From: Nocardia gamkensis NBRC 108242
Lineage (GTDB): Bacteria; Actinomycetota; Actinomycetes; Mycobacteriales; Mycobacteriaceae
Assembly: GCF_001612985.1 (NCBI RefSeq)
Contig: NZ_BDBM01000023.1
Coordinates: 62,001-126,000, forward strand
Length of the DNA: 64,000 nt
Reading direction: 5' to 3'
Shown here: piece by piece, positions 43,556-51,903 of the stretch
Layout: each line of letters begins with the position of its first letter
Position numbering within the stretch: the first letter of the stretch is position 1
The notes under the pieces: generated by a model
Database searches by the model: none
Told to the model about the DNA's origin: nothing
What the model saw: only the letters and a program-made list of their open reading frames with translations
Program-made: the position numbers and the translations under genes

Positions 43556-44810
43556 CGGATTCCACCTTCTCCTGCGCGGCCTTCATCGCCTCCGCCCGCT
43601 TCCGGGTCGCCTCCATCAGCGTCGCGGCCACGTCGAACCGGCCGGGATCGGGGTGATCGGGTTCGGCTTGATACAGCCCGCGATGATCGTCGCCGGTCTG
43701 TAGTTCCTCGTACAACTCCTCCGGTCCGTCGAGCAACGACCGGATCGCGGTGTTCATCACCGCGACGAACGGCACCGCGAGCAGACCGCCCGCGATCCCG
43801 CCGATCACCACGCCCGCCGTGATCGCCAGCACCACGGCCAGCGGATGGATGCTCACCGCCCGCCCGAGCAGCAGCGGTTGCAGCACGTGACCCTCGAGCT
43901 GCATCACCGCGATGATGATGCCGAGCACGATCAGCGCGGTGACCAGACCTTTGGTCACCAACGCGATGAACACGGCGATGAACCCGGCCAGGAACGCGCC
44001 GATGATCGGGATGAACGCGCCGATGAACACCAGCGAGGCCAGCGGGAGCGCCAAGGGCACCCCGAGAATGGCCAGTCCGGCGCCGATGCCGATGGCGTCC
44101 ACCGCGGCGACCACGACGGTCGCGCGGACGAATCCGACCAGCGTGCCGAACCCGAGCTGTCCGGCGGTGCGGACCCGCTCGCGGTGGTCGGTCGGCACGA
44201 TCCTGGTGACGAATTCCCAGATCTGATCGCCGCCGTAGAGGAAGAAGATGAGGATGAACAGCGTCAGGAAGGTGCCGGTCAGCAACTCGCCGATCACGGT
44301 GGCGGTGGTGAGCGCACCGCTGGTCAGGCTGTCCTGATTGGACTGGATCGCCTTGACGGCGGCGTCGCCCACGTTGCGGATCTGCTCGTTGCTCAGGTGC
44401 AGCCTGCCGTTGATCAGCCAGTCCTGGATCTGGTGGATGCTGTCGGTGAACTTGTTCGACAGCTCCGGCACACCGGCGACGAACTGTTCGACGACGAAGG
44501 TCATGATGCCGGCGACCACACCGATCGACCCGACCAGCGCCACGAAGACGCCCACCGCGCGCGGCACGCCCAAGCGCTGCATCCAGTCCACCAGCGGTGC
44601 GAGCAGAGCCGCCGCCAGCAGCCCGATGGCGAGCGGAATCACCACGGTCGCCAGTTTCTGCACGATCGCCGCCGCCGCGATCGCCAGCGCGAACAGCACC
44701 AGCAGCCGCCAGCCCCACTCCGCCGACACCCGGACGATCGGGTGCACCGTCTCCGCGGCGTTCCGTGACAGCGTGATTTTCCGCTCTGGACTTGGCTTCG
44801 GGTCGGTCAC
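43515..44810 (-). CDS. AI-2E-type transporter family protein
   Basis: Membrane protein of 431 residues with about eight helices, typical of the AI-2E (TqsA/PerM-type) family: LVLFALAIAAAAIVQKLATV, PLIDWM-like PLVDWMQRLGVPR, a periplasmic loop with ELSNKFTDSI, and IGAFIPIIGAFLAGFIA. The substrates of such proteins are mostly unknown; Na+/H+ exchange and autoinducer export are reported for relatives. An acidic C-terminal tail (about 380-431) overlaps the kinase start. GTG is the only start seen. It and the kinase/regulator form one run on the minus strand. Confidence 0.85.
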   Translation of the reverse strand: MTDPKPSPERKITLSRNAAETVHPIVRVSAEWGWRLLVLFALAIAAAAIVQKLATVVIPLAIGLLAAALLAPLVDWMQRLGVPRAVGVFVALVGSIGVVAGIMTFVVEQFVAGVPELSNKFTDSIHQIQDWLINGRLHLSNEQIRNVGDAAVKAIQSNQDSLTSGALTTATVIGELLTGTFLTLFILIFFLYGGDQIWEFVTRIVPTDHRERVRTAGQLGFGTLVGFVRATVVVAAVDAIGIGAGLAILGVPLALPLASLVFIGAFIPIIGAFLAGFIAVFIALVTKGLVTALIVLGIIIAVMQLEGHVLQPLLLGRAVSIHPLAVVLAITAGVVIGGIAGGLLAVPFVAVMNTAIRSLLDGPEELYEELQTGDDHRGLYQAEPDHPDPGRFDVAATLMEATRKRAEAMKAAQEKVESDDGAQAGDGTAQA

Positions 44811-44988
44811 CTCCGTGAGCCTAATGTCTGCTGCCGGACGTAGTCCGTCTCGAGCCGGCGCATGGCCGGAGCGAAGGCGGAGGTACGCCTAACCGGCCCG
44901 GCCGCACCCTGTCCGCGATCACCGGCGCCGCGACCGCCCCGCAGCGCCGCGGACATGCCGACATGATCGAAACGCTAGATTGGACCCC

Positions 44989-46542
44989 GTGTCGGCGCCT
45001 CTGGAAGCGGTCAAACAGACCATGCGAACGCGCTGGCCGCTGTACCTGACATCGATGCTGCTGGCGAACGCTTTCGGCGCGGTTCTGGTGTGGGCGTTCA
45101 TCCAGTACGGGCTACCCGTCCCCGAGGGCGAGCCCTCCGGTGCCAGGCGCACCGGCCTGCTGATCCCCGGCGCGGTCTTCGTGGCGGGCGGCCTGCTCAG
45201 CATGGCCGCCTCCGCGCTGATGCTGCGCCCGGTGATGCGCTGGCAGATGCGCGGCGGGCCGCCGAGCCGCCAGGAGCAGATGGCCGCGCTGCACGCGCCG
45301 CTGCGCCAGGCGATCCTGCATCTCGCGCTGTGGCTGATCGGCGGCGCGGTGCTGGCCACGCTGATCATCAAGGACACTCCCGCGCTGGCAGGCGCGGTCA
45401 TCATCACCGAGTGCATGGCCGCGACCATCGTGTTCGGTTTCACCTACATGCTGGGCGAACGCATTCTGCGCCCGGTCGCGGCCCAGGCGCTGACCGAGGG
45501 CACCTTCGACCACACCCTGACCCCGGGCGTCGGCACCAGGATGGCGATGACCTGGGGCATGGGCACCTTCGCGCCCACCATCGCGATCGTGCTGCTGTGC
45601 GTCACCCAGATCTCCTCGGAGGTGAAGTTCTCCGCGCAGTCGCTCGCCATCTCCATCCTGCTGCTGTGCGGCGTGGTGATCATGCAGGCGCTCGCGCTGT
45701 CCATGCTCACCGGTTCGAGCATCTCCGACCCGGTGCGCCAGCTCAGCCAAGCCATCGACCGGGTGCAGGCCGGGGCGCGCGACGTGCAGGTCGAGGTCTT
45801 CGACGGCAGTGAGATCGGGCTGCTACAGGTGGGCTTCAACCGGATGATGGAGGAGGCCGCCAAGCGTCGCCAGCTCCAGGAGCTGTTCGGTCAGCACGTC
45901 GGCGAGGAGGTGGCGCAGCGGGCGCTGGACTACGGCACCGAACTCGGCGGCGAGACCCGCTTCGTCGCGGTGCTGTTCGTCGACATGGTCGGCTCCACCG
46001 CCGCCGCCGCCGAGCGGCCGCCCACCGAGGTGGTGAGCCTGCTCAACGAGTTCTTCCGCATCGTGGTCGACGTGATCCACCGCCACCACGGCTTCGTGAA
46101 CAAATTCGTCGGCGACGCGGCGCTGGCCATTTTCGGGGCGCCGCTGGACCGCCCGGACGCGCCGACCGCCGCGCTCGCCGCCGCGCGCGAACTGCGCGAA
46201 ACCCTCCGGGAAGTCCCCGGCCTCGACATCGGTATCGGTGTCTCGGCCGGCCTGGCCGTCGCGGGGAACATCGGCGCGGCCAACCGCTTCGAGTACACGG
46301 TGATCGGAGATCCGGTCAACGAGGCATCCCGGCTCACCGAGCTGGCCAAAGAACGTCCCGGCCGAACGCTGGCCTCGGGTAGCGCGCTGTATTTCGCCGA
46401 GGAAAGCGAGCAGGACCAGTGGGAAACCGGCGACGAGGTGCAGCTGCGCGGAAGACGCAGGAAAACGCTGCTGGCCTGGCCCCGAGAACAGGCCGACGCG
46501 CCCGACGCTACCGATGCCGAAACGGCGCGTTCGTTAGGCTGA
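44989..46542 (+). CDS. Membrane class III adenylate cyclase with HAMP domain
   Basis: Protein of 517 residues like the M. tuberculosis Rv1318c-Rv1320c/Rv3645 group. Six hydrophobic helices (about 15-250), a HAMP domain (TGSSISDPVRQLSQAIDRVQ onward, about 240-295), then a catalytic domain (about 320-500). Metal-binding Asp in LFVDMVGST and GDAALAIFGAP, substrate Lys in FVNKFVGDA, and FEYTVIGDPVNEASRL with transition-state residues. GTG 44989 is taken as the start; TTG 44980 is possible. It begins an operon with the next two genes and is divergent from the transporter. Confidence 0.9.
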   Translation: MSAPLEAVKQTMRTRWPLYLTSMLLANAFGAVLVWAFIQYGLPVPEGEPSGARRTGLLIPGAVFVAGGLLSMAASALMLRPVMRWQMRGGPPSRQEQMAALHAPLRQAILHLALWLIGGAVLATLIIKDTPALAGAVIITECMAATIVFGFTYMLGERILRPVAAQALTEGTFDHTLTPGVGTRMAMTWGMGTFAPTIAIVLLCVTQISSEVKFSAQSLAISILLLCGVVIMQALALSMLTGSSISDPVRQLSQAIDRVQAGARDVQVEVFDGSEIGLLQVGFNRMMEEAAKRRQLQELFGQHVGEEVAQRALDYGTELGGETRFVAVLFVDMVGSTAAAAERPPTEVVSLLNEFFRIVVDVIHRHHGFVNKFVGDAALAIFGAPLDRPDAPTAALAAARELRETLREVPGLDIGIGVSAGLAVAGNIGAANRFEYTVIGDPVNEASRLTELAKERPGRTLASGSALYFAEESEQDQWETGDEVQLRGRRRKTLLAWPREQADAPDATDAETARSLG

Positions 46543-46546
46543 CCGC

Positions 46547-47635
46547 GTGACGGCCGACGGGGAACTGGCAGGGGATCCTGCGCCGCCGCCCACGGCGGGT
46601 TCCCGCCGTGGCAGATTCCGCTGGCTGAAGTGGGTGCTCGGCGCCGCCCTGCTGGCCCTGCTGATCGCCGAGGGCGTGTACCTCTGGCCGCGCCTGCACG
46701 AGTCCTGGCGCAAGCTCACCGAGATCCACTGGGGTTGGCTGGCCGCCTCGATCTGGCTTCAGGCACTGTCCATGAGCGGCTTCGCCCGGGTGCAGAAGCA
46801 GCTGCTCAACGCGGGCGGCGTCGCGGTGAGTCAACGGAAATCCGTCGCGGTGGTCTACGGTGCGACGGCGATGTCGGTGACCTTGCCCGCGGGCCAGGTG
46901 TTCTCCACCGCGTTCACCTACCGGCAGACCAGGCGCTGGGGCGCCAGTCCGATCGTCGCCTCGTGGCAGCTGGTGTTCTCCGGCGTGGTCGCGGCAGTGG
47001 GCCTGGCGCTGCTCGGGGTCGGCGGCACGCTGCTGTCGGGCGGGCGAGTGGGTCCGCTCAATCTGATCCTCTCGCTGGCCGCCGTCGTCGCGCTGGTGTG
47101 GGCGGGCAATCACATATCGCGCGATCCCGGTTCGCTCGAGGCGCTGGCACGCAGGCTGCTCGCACTGGTCAACCGGGTGCGCAAACGGCCACCGGGGCAG
47201 GGGGCGGACAAGATCGCGGACGTGCTCGGCCAACTGGAATCGGTTGACCTCGGCAAGCGCGACGGCCTCTTGGTTGCGCTCTGGGCGCTGATGCACCGTT
47301 TCGCCGACGTGGCCTGCCTCGGTGCGGCCTGTTACGCGGTGGGCGCCGATCCGCGCATCGCCGGTCTGTTGCTCGCGTTCGCCGTGGGCAAGGCGGTGGG
47401 ATCCATCCCGTTCGCGCCGGGCGGCATCGTCTACGTCGACGCGACGCTGATCTACGGTCTCACCGCCGCCGCGGGCCTGCCCGCCGCGCAGGCGGTCGCC
47501 GCGGCGTTCGTGTATCGGATGGTGAGTTTCGTCCTGGTCGCGATCGTCGGCTGGATCGTGTTCGGGTTCCTGTTCCGCACCCGTGAGGCCGACGACGAAG
47601 AGTTCGAGAAGGAATTCGAGCAGCGGCGGCTGTGA
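46547..47635 (+). CDS. Lysylphosphatidylglycerol synthase-type membrane protein (UPF0104)
   Basis: Integral membrane protein of 362 residues with the helix pattern of the flippase-like part of LPG synthases (for example KSVAVVYGATAMSVTLPAGQ and PFAPGGIVYVDATLIYGL). The soluble aminoacyl-transferase domain of MprF is absent, so it is a stand-alone membrane part. Such proteins are common in actinobacteria and their substrate is mostly unknown. The GTG start is four bases after the cyclase stop, so it is co-transcribed. Confidence 0.85.
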   Translation: MTADGELAGDPAPPPTAGSRRGRFRWLKWVLGAALLALLIAEGVYLWPRLHESWRKLTEIHWGWLAASIWLQALSMSGFARVQKQLLNAGGVAVSQRKSVAVVYGATAMSVTLPAGQVFSTAFTYRQTRRWGASPIVASWQLVFSGVVAAVGLALLGVGGTLLSGGRVGPLNLILSLAAVVALVWAGNHISRDPGSLEALARRLLALVNRVRKRPPGQGADKIADVLGQLESVDLGKRDGLLVALWALMHRFADVACLGAACYAVGADPRIAGLLLAFAVGKAVGSIPFAPGGIVYVDATLIYGLTAAAGLPAAQAVAAAFVYRMVSFVLVAIVGWIVFGFLFRTREADDEEFEKEFEQRRL

Positions 47636-47684
47636 CAGGTCAGCCCGCGCGCTGGTCTTCGGAGGCCCCGTTACGCTGGCCCGC

Positions 47685-48044
47685 GTGAGGAAACTGCTGC
47701 CCTTCGTGGTCGATGCGCTGCTCGTCGTCGTCTTCTGCGCTATCGGCAGGCGCAGCCACGACGAGGCGGTGCTCACCGGCCTGCTGCGCACCGTGTGGCC
47801 GTTCGCGACGGGTCTGATCGCGGGCTGGCTCGTCGTCGTGGCGCTCAGGTGGCGCGCCGCCGCGGGCGACATCACCGCCCTGTGGCCGGCCGGTGTCGTG
47901 ATCTGGGCTTGCACCCTGATCGGGGGCATGCTGCTGCGCGTGGTCGGTGGTCAGGGCACGGCGGTCAGCTTCGTGCTGGTGGCCGGCGTGGTGCTCGCGG
48001 TGTTCCTGCTCGGCTGGCGCGCGGTGTACGAAGCCGTGCGCTGA
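47685..48044 (+). CDS. DUF3054 small membrane protein
   Basis: Protein of 119 residues with four hydrophobic helices and short loops (FVVDALLVVVFCAIGRRSHD at the start, then TVWPFATGLIAGW). GTG 47685 is chosen because the upstream frame lies in the previous gene; no ribosome binding site is close (a GGAGG lies about 20 bases before). It is the third gene after the cyclase and is convergent with the PBP-like gene, whose stop is directly adjacent. Function unknown. Confidence 0.75.
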   Translation: MRKLLPFVVDALLVVVFCAIGRRSHDEAVLTGLLRTVWPFATGLIAGWLVVVALRWRAAAGDITALWPAGVVIWACTLIGGMLLRVVGGQGTAVSFVLVAGVVLAVFLLGWRAVYEAVR

Positions 48045-49724
48045 TCACGGCTCCGGCGTCGCCAGTGCCTGCAACATCCTGGCCGCCATCCGAGCGGTCG
48101 CGTCCTTGCTGTCCACATCGTTGATGTGGACGGCGAAGACCAGGTCGCCCATCGCCCCGATCAGCCACCCGTCCGGACCCGCGGTCGCGGCGAACGCGTC
48201 GACGTCTCGGTAGCGGCGCACGCCGGCCAGCTCCGGCGCGTTGGTGGCGTCGCGCAGCATGGCGCGCAGCCGGTCGGCGGTCTGCGGCGGCAGCGGGTCG
48301 AGCGGGGCATCGGTGGTGCTCGGGCGGCCTGCCTCGATCATCGGCGGCGGCACCGCTCCCCGCACGATCGCGGCCGCGGCGATGGCCATGCCGAACGGGC
48401 TGGCCAGCACGGCGTCCGAACCGCCGCCTTGCAGTACCTGCTCGGCACTGCGTCCCGCGACGGCCAGGCGGCCGGTCACCTCGTCGAGGCCGGGCACTTT
48501 GAAGTCGATGCCGACGCCGAGTGCGGTCGCCGCCTCTGCCGCGTCCTGTACCGAGACGTCCTGTGGCGCCTTCGCCTTCGCCGAGGCCGCGACGGCCCGG
48601 AACAGCTCCATGTTGCCGCCCACCGGATACAACCCGGTGAATGCCACCGAGCCGTGCTCACTGGCCTGGCTGTTCTGCGCGGCCGCCACCACCGCCCCGG
48701 TGGACGGCTGTATCGCCACGATCGAGGCCTGGGTGGCCACGCTGACCACCGCGTCCTCGGCGGCACGCTGCAAACGCTGGTCCATGGTGCCCGCGATGTC
48801 CGGTCCCGGCGGACCCTGCTGCCCGGCGAGCTGGGTGATGAACCGTCCGTCCTGTTCGAACAGCTGGACACCCCAGCCGGAATGCGCCTCCTGGCTTTCC
48901 TGCTGCACTTTGCGCAGCGCGTCGAGCATCGGTGACCAGACCCGGCGGTCGGCGGAGATCAGCCGCGGCTGCTTCTCCAGCACCACGCCGGGAATCGGCG
49001 CCATCCGCGGTTCCAGGATCTCGAAGTCACCCTCGCGCAGGTTCACCGCGACGATCGGCTTGCCCTGCGAGGTGGCCAGCTGCTGCATCAGCGACGGGCC
49101 GGTGATCAGCGGGGCGACCGGCTCGATGGCCTTGGCGAGCGCGTCGGTCGACGCGACCGGGTCGGGCATCTTGCCGGGATCGAGCTTGACCACGTTGATG
49201 GTCTGCTCGGTCATCAGCGGCGCGCCCGCGATGTCGTTGACCTTCGGCGGGGGCGTCGGGTAGGTGCGCACCAGCTGCACCGTTCGGTTGTGCGCGAGCT
49301 GCGGCATCACGACCGCGGGCTCCCAGGAGATCCGCCAGCCGATGGCCAGCTTGCGCACATTGCCCTCGAGGCTGTAGTTCCAGGTCTTCCGCTCGCCGAA
49401 GTTCCACTCGACGTCCATGCTGAAGATCGCGGACTGCGGGTCCAGACCGATGAACTGGGTCTTGCGGTAGTCGACCTTCGCGCCCTGCAACCCGGTGAAC
49501 ATTTGCTTGAGGGTTGCTGTGGCCGCGGTGGGGTACGACGTCAGGTCTGCCGCCTTGGTGTAGTCCTGATCGTCGAGCAGATCGGTGAAGCGCTCCACGA
49601 CCGCTTCGGCTTCGTTCTGCTTCTCGTGTATCCCGCACGACCCGATCCCGAGCGCGAGCGCCGCCACCCCCATGAGTGCCATTGCGCCGCGAACACGAAA
49701 GCGGCGGGATCCCCACACGTCCAT
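48045..49724 (-). CDS. Penicillin-binding-protein-like lipoprotein with lost catalytic motifs
   Basis: Protein of 559 residues. Signal and lipobox at the N-terminus (ALALGIGSC), then an NTF2-like MecA_N domain (about 35-145), a dimerisation domain (about 150-330) and a transpeptidase-like domain (about 335-555). In the active-site helix the usual YPPGS[TS]FK reads LYPVGGNMELF, so Ser and Lys of SxxK are gone. The KTG segment is replaced by FAATAGPDGW, while the surrounding fold, for example SPFGMAIAAAAIVRGA, is kept. This is therefore likely a pseudoenzyme with a structural or regulatory role. GTG 49733 is an alternative start. Confidence 0.8.
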   Translation of the reverse strand: MDVWGSRRFRVRGAMALMGVAALALGIGSCGIHEKQNEAEAVVERFTDLLDDQDYTKAADLTSYPTAATATLKQMFTGLQGAKVDYRKTQFIGLDPQSAIFSMDVEWNFGERKTWNYSLEGNVRKLAIGWRISWEPAVVMPQLAHNRTVQLVRTYPTPPPKVNDIAGAPLMTEQTINVVKLDPGKMPDPVASTDALAKAIEPVAPLITGPSLMQQLATSQGKPIVAVNLREGDFEILEPRMAPIPGVVLEKQPRLISADRRVWSPMLDALRKVQQESQEAHSGWGVQLFEQDGRFITQLAGQQGPPGPDIAGTMDQRLQRAAEDAVVSVATQASIVAIQPSTGAVVAAAQNSQASEHGSVAFTGLYPVGGNMELFRAVAASAKAKAPQDVSVQDAAEAATALGVGIDFKVPGLDEVTGRLAVAGRSAEQVLQGGGSDAVLASPFGMAIAAAAIVRGAVPPPMIEAGRPSTTDAPLDPLPPQTADRLRAMLRDATNAPELAGVRRYRDVDAFAATAGPDGWLIGAMGDLVFAVHINDVDSKDATARMAARMLQALATPEP

Positions 49725-50100
49725 GTCGCCCACTCTTCACTCTTGTCACTCCAGTAACAAGACCACCGTACCCGAAAAAGACCAGACCGCGATGCCTCCG
49801 TAGCGAGGACGTTACCCATGCTCAGCATCCCAATTGTGCCCCGGGATCTTGCATCTCGGGGGGCCTTTCATGATCATCGCCCGGCCGCTCGGCGGCAACC
49901 GGCGCCGCTACCGTACCGGCCTTCCCGAAAAGTCGCGCGGTTACCCCCGCGGTCGACGTTTCGAATCAATAAATACCCCGAAAGGTGCGGAACGAAGCAA
50001 TCGGACCCTCGTTCGCGTACAGCGGAACTCCGATCGCTCGATTACGACGTAATCTTGTAATCAGTGAAAGCACCGCAGCATAGTAAGTAGGTGACTCGTC
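49725..50100. other. Intergenic region with palindrome and promoter candidate
   Basis: About 375 bases between divergent genes. It is more AT-rich toward its right end. A frame of 60 residues at 49870-50052 is Arg-rich and probably not coding. The right part holds the palindrome and promoter described next. Confidence 0.55.
50040..50084 (+). promoter_or_regulatory. Palindromic operator and promoter candidate
   Basis: GATTACGACGTAATC (50040-50054) is a perfect palindrome with a central A, followed directly by a -35-like TTGTAA (50055-50060) and, after 18 bases, CATAGT (50079-50084). A further TGTAATC half-site overlaps the -35. The next gene starts at 50101, about 17 bases after the -10. Confidence 0.55.
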
Positions 50101-50700
50101 ATGAGAAACGCACACCGCGGCCGAGGTTTCGGGCGAACGGGTGGCTGGCAGCAGGCCGACCTGCCGGACCCGTCAGACGTCCCCGATTGGTTCGCCGGAA
50201 GATTGCCGAGTGAGTGGTTCACCGGCCCGCCGGTGATCGAGGTCGATCGGGACGAGATCGTCGTCATCGGCGAGCTGGCGATCCCGCAACCGGAGAAGAC
50301 GCCGGAGACCGACGACGCCGACACCCCGGCCGAAGAAGTGCCGCGCGCGACCAAGGAGGGCGCGGTCGCCCGGTTCCGCGAGTCGACCCGCCCCGCCCGC
50401 ATGCAGATCGCGAACGAGGCGCAGCACCGCTACCGGCGCAATGTGGCCTGGGGCGTGTCGGTGGACGGGGAACGGATCATGTTCACCCACCTGGCCGTGC
50501 CCGTCATGACCCGGCTGCGCCAGCCGGAGCGCAAGGTACTCGACACGCTGGTCGACGCGGGTGTCGCCCGTTCCCGCGCCGACGCGCTGGCCTGGACGGT
50601 GAAGCTGGCGGGCCAGCACGCGGAAGCGTGGCTGGAGGAACTGCGCGAAGCCATGCGCAAGGTCGACGACCTGCGCTCGGAAGGTCCGCAGGGGTTGTAG
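50101..50700 (+). CDS. Hypothetical protein with ribbon-helix-helix-like end
   Basis: Protein of 199 residues, no recognised family. The N-terminal 45 residues are Gly/Trp/Pro-rich, followed by an acidic stretch (about 55-80). The C-terminal part has LDTLVDAGVARSRADALAWTV, similar in pattern to the second half of RHH (CopG-like) DNA-binding proteins, and ends in a charged helix. It could be a regulator or an antitoxin-like protein, but this is inference. It lies upstream of aroQ on the same strand (51-base gap). Confidence 0.6.
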   Translation: MRNAHRGRGFGRTGGWQQADLPDPSDVPDWFAGRLPSEWFTGPPVIEVDRDEIVVIGELAIPQPEKTPETDDADTPAEEVPRATKEGAVARFRESTRPARMQIANEAQHRYRRNVAWGVSVDGERIMFTHLAVPVMTRLRQPERKVLDTLVDAGVARSRADALAWTVKLAGQHAEAWLEELREAMRKVDDLRSEGPQGL

Positions 50701-50751
50701 CCGGTCGGGTCCGGTCCGAACGGCGTGGTCCGGCGCGGTATCTTGCCGTGC

Positions 50752-51201
50752 ATGGCTGTGACCGCGACGCCGGGCCCGATCCTGGTTCTGAACGGCCCGA
50801 ACCTCAACATGCTCGGCACCAGGCAACCGGAGGTGTACGGGTCGGCCACGCTCGAGGACGTCGTGGAGTTGTGCAGGCGGACCGCCGCGAGATTCGACCG
50901 GGAGATCGTCGCCTTCCAGTCCAACTCCGAAGGCGCCCTCATCGATCGCATCCACCAGGCGCGCGGCGCCGAGTCGGGCATCGTGATCAATCCCGGTGGG
51001 CTCACCCACACCTCGGTTTCGCTACGGGACGCGCTGGTGATTCCGGAACTCCCCATCGTCGAGGTGCACATCAGCAATGTGCACGCCCGCGAGGAGTTCC
51101 GGCACCACTCCTACATCTCTCCCATCGCGACCGCGGTGGTCGCGGGGATGGGCATCCAGGGTTACGCCGCCGCCATCGAATTCCTGGCCCGTTCGGCCTG
51201 A
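50752..51201 (+). CDS. aroQ: Type II 3-dehydroquinate dehydratase
   Basis: Shikimate-pathway enzyme of 149 residues converting 3-dehydroquinate to 3-dehydroshikimate. Motifs: ILVLNGPNLNMLGTRQPEVYG (active-site loop with Asn, Arg and catalytic Tyr), FQSNSEGALIDRIHQA, INPGGLTHTSVSLRDAL, VEVHISNVHAREEFRHHSYIS (catalytic His pair region). The ATG at 50752 is chosen; the earlier in-frame starts lie in unlikely sequence and no clear ribosome binding site is visible. No other shikimate genes are close by. Confidence 0.95.
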   Translation: MAVTATPGPILVLNGPNLNMLGTRQPEVYGSATLEDVVELCRRTAARFDREIVAFQSNSEGALIDRIHQARGAESGIVINPGGLTHTSVSLRDALVIPELPIVEVHISNVHAREEFRHHSYISPIATAVVAGMGIQGYAAAIEFLARSA

Positions 51202-51203
51202 GC

Positions 51204-51650
51204 TCACCGCAGCTGGAAAACCGGGAACCCGGGAGCGATGGCGGCGAGTTCCTCGTCGGTGGCGTCCTTGGTCACGCCCTCGAAGAACCTGCCGACCTCC
51301 CAGCCCCACTTCCGCAGGTAGAGGCGCAGCAGCGGCACCTTGTCGGCATCGGCCACCTCGGTGGCGGTGAACGTCTCCACCTTGCGGCCGAGCCGCAACT
51401 CGCCCCCACCCGCCACGCGCAGGTTGCGCACCCACTGCGTGTGCCCGCGCGGCGCGACGAGGAAGCGCTCACCGTCCTCCCGCACCATCAGGTTGACCAT
51501 CGTGGTGCGCCATTCCCCGCTCTTGCGCCCGCGCACCGCGAGCAGTCGCGACCCCATCACACTGATGCCGAGCTTGGGCAGCAGGTTGGCGAACCGGTTG
51601 AAGATCGCGTCGAATCCGGCGGGGCCGAGGTAGCGGGTGCTGAGGTCCAT
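51204..51650 (-). CDS. Deazaflavin (F420)-dependent nitroreductase-like protein
   Basis: Protein of 148 residues of the Ddn-like split-barrel family. Visible: LLAVRGRKSGEWRTTMVNLMV (deazaflavin-binding strand and Lys-Ser-Gly loop), RFLVAPRGHTQWVRNLRVAG and the late WGWEVGRFFEGV. Family members use F420H2 to reduce varied substrates such as nitro compounds and quinones. The ATG at 51650 follows AAGGAG by five bases. The upstream region carries two strong palindromes, so it is probably repressed by a TetR-type protein that is not in the window. Confidence 0.85.
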   Translation of the reverse strand: MDLSTRYLGPAGFDAIFNRFANLLPKLGISVMGSRLLAVRGRKSGEWRTTMVNLMVREDGERFLVAPRGHTQWVRNLRVAGGGELRLGRKVETFTATEVADADKVPLLRLYLRKWGWEVGRFFEGVTKDATDEELAAIAPGFPVFQLR

Positions 51651-51666
51651 GACTACTCCTTGTTGT

Positions 51667-51732
51667 GAGCACTGCTCTCTATAGAGAGAAGTGTTCCACG
51701 AAGTGTGCTGCAAAGTCAAGAGCACTGCTCTC
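51667..51732 (-). promoter_or_regulatory. Duplicated palindromic operator with promoter elements
   Basis: GAGCACTGCTCTC occurs at 51667-51679 and 51720-51732. The second copy is inside the perfect palindrome AGAGCA-C-TGCTCT (51719-51731). Between lies another palindrome, CTCTCTATAGAGAG (51675-51688). On the minus strand a TTGACT -35 element (51714-51719) abuts the second copy, so bound repressor would cover the promoter. Confidence 0.75.
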
Positions 51733-51827
51733 CGTAGTTCCCCGCCCAACTCGAGGTTCATGATCAACGGCACATGAGCGCGGCATTTCGCGAGTAGCTC
51801 CCTCCACCGCGTGCCGCTGATCAGAAA

Positions 51828-51890
51828 CGCCTCGCAGAGCCGATTGGGTCCCCGCATGGCTGGGCGTACGGGAAACGGCTCTGCGAGGCG
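51828..51890 (-). terminator. Long-stem hairpin after the imine-reductase-like gene
   Basis: Perfect 15-bp inverted repeat (CGCCTCGCAGAGCCG at 51828-51842, complement at 51876-51890) with a 33-base loop, 13 bases after the stop of the gene at 51904. Loop longer than usual, no strong T-tract. Confidence 0.7.
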
Positions 51891-51903
51891 GGGTGTACGA
51901 GGG

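Noticed and set aside
49870..50052. 60-residue frame MIIARPLGG... on the plus strand
   Set aside because: Very Arg-rich, no good ribosome binding site, covers AT-rich regulatory sequence.
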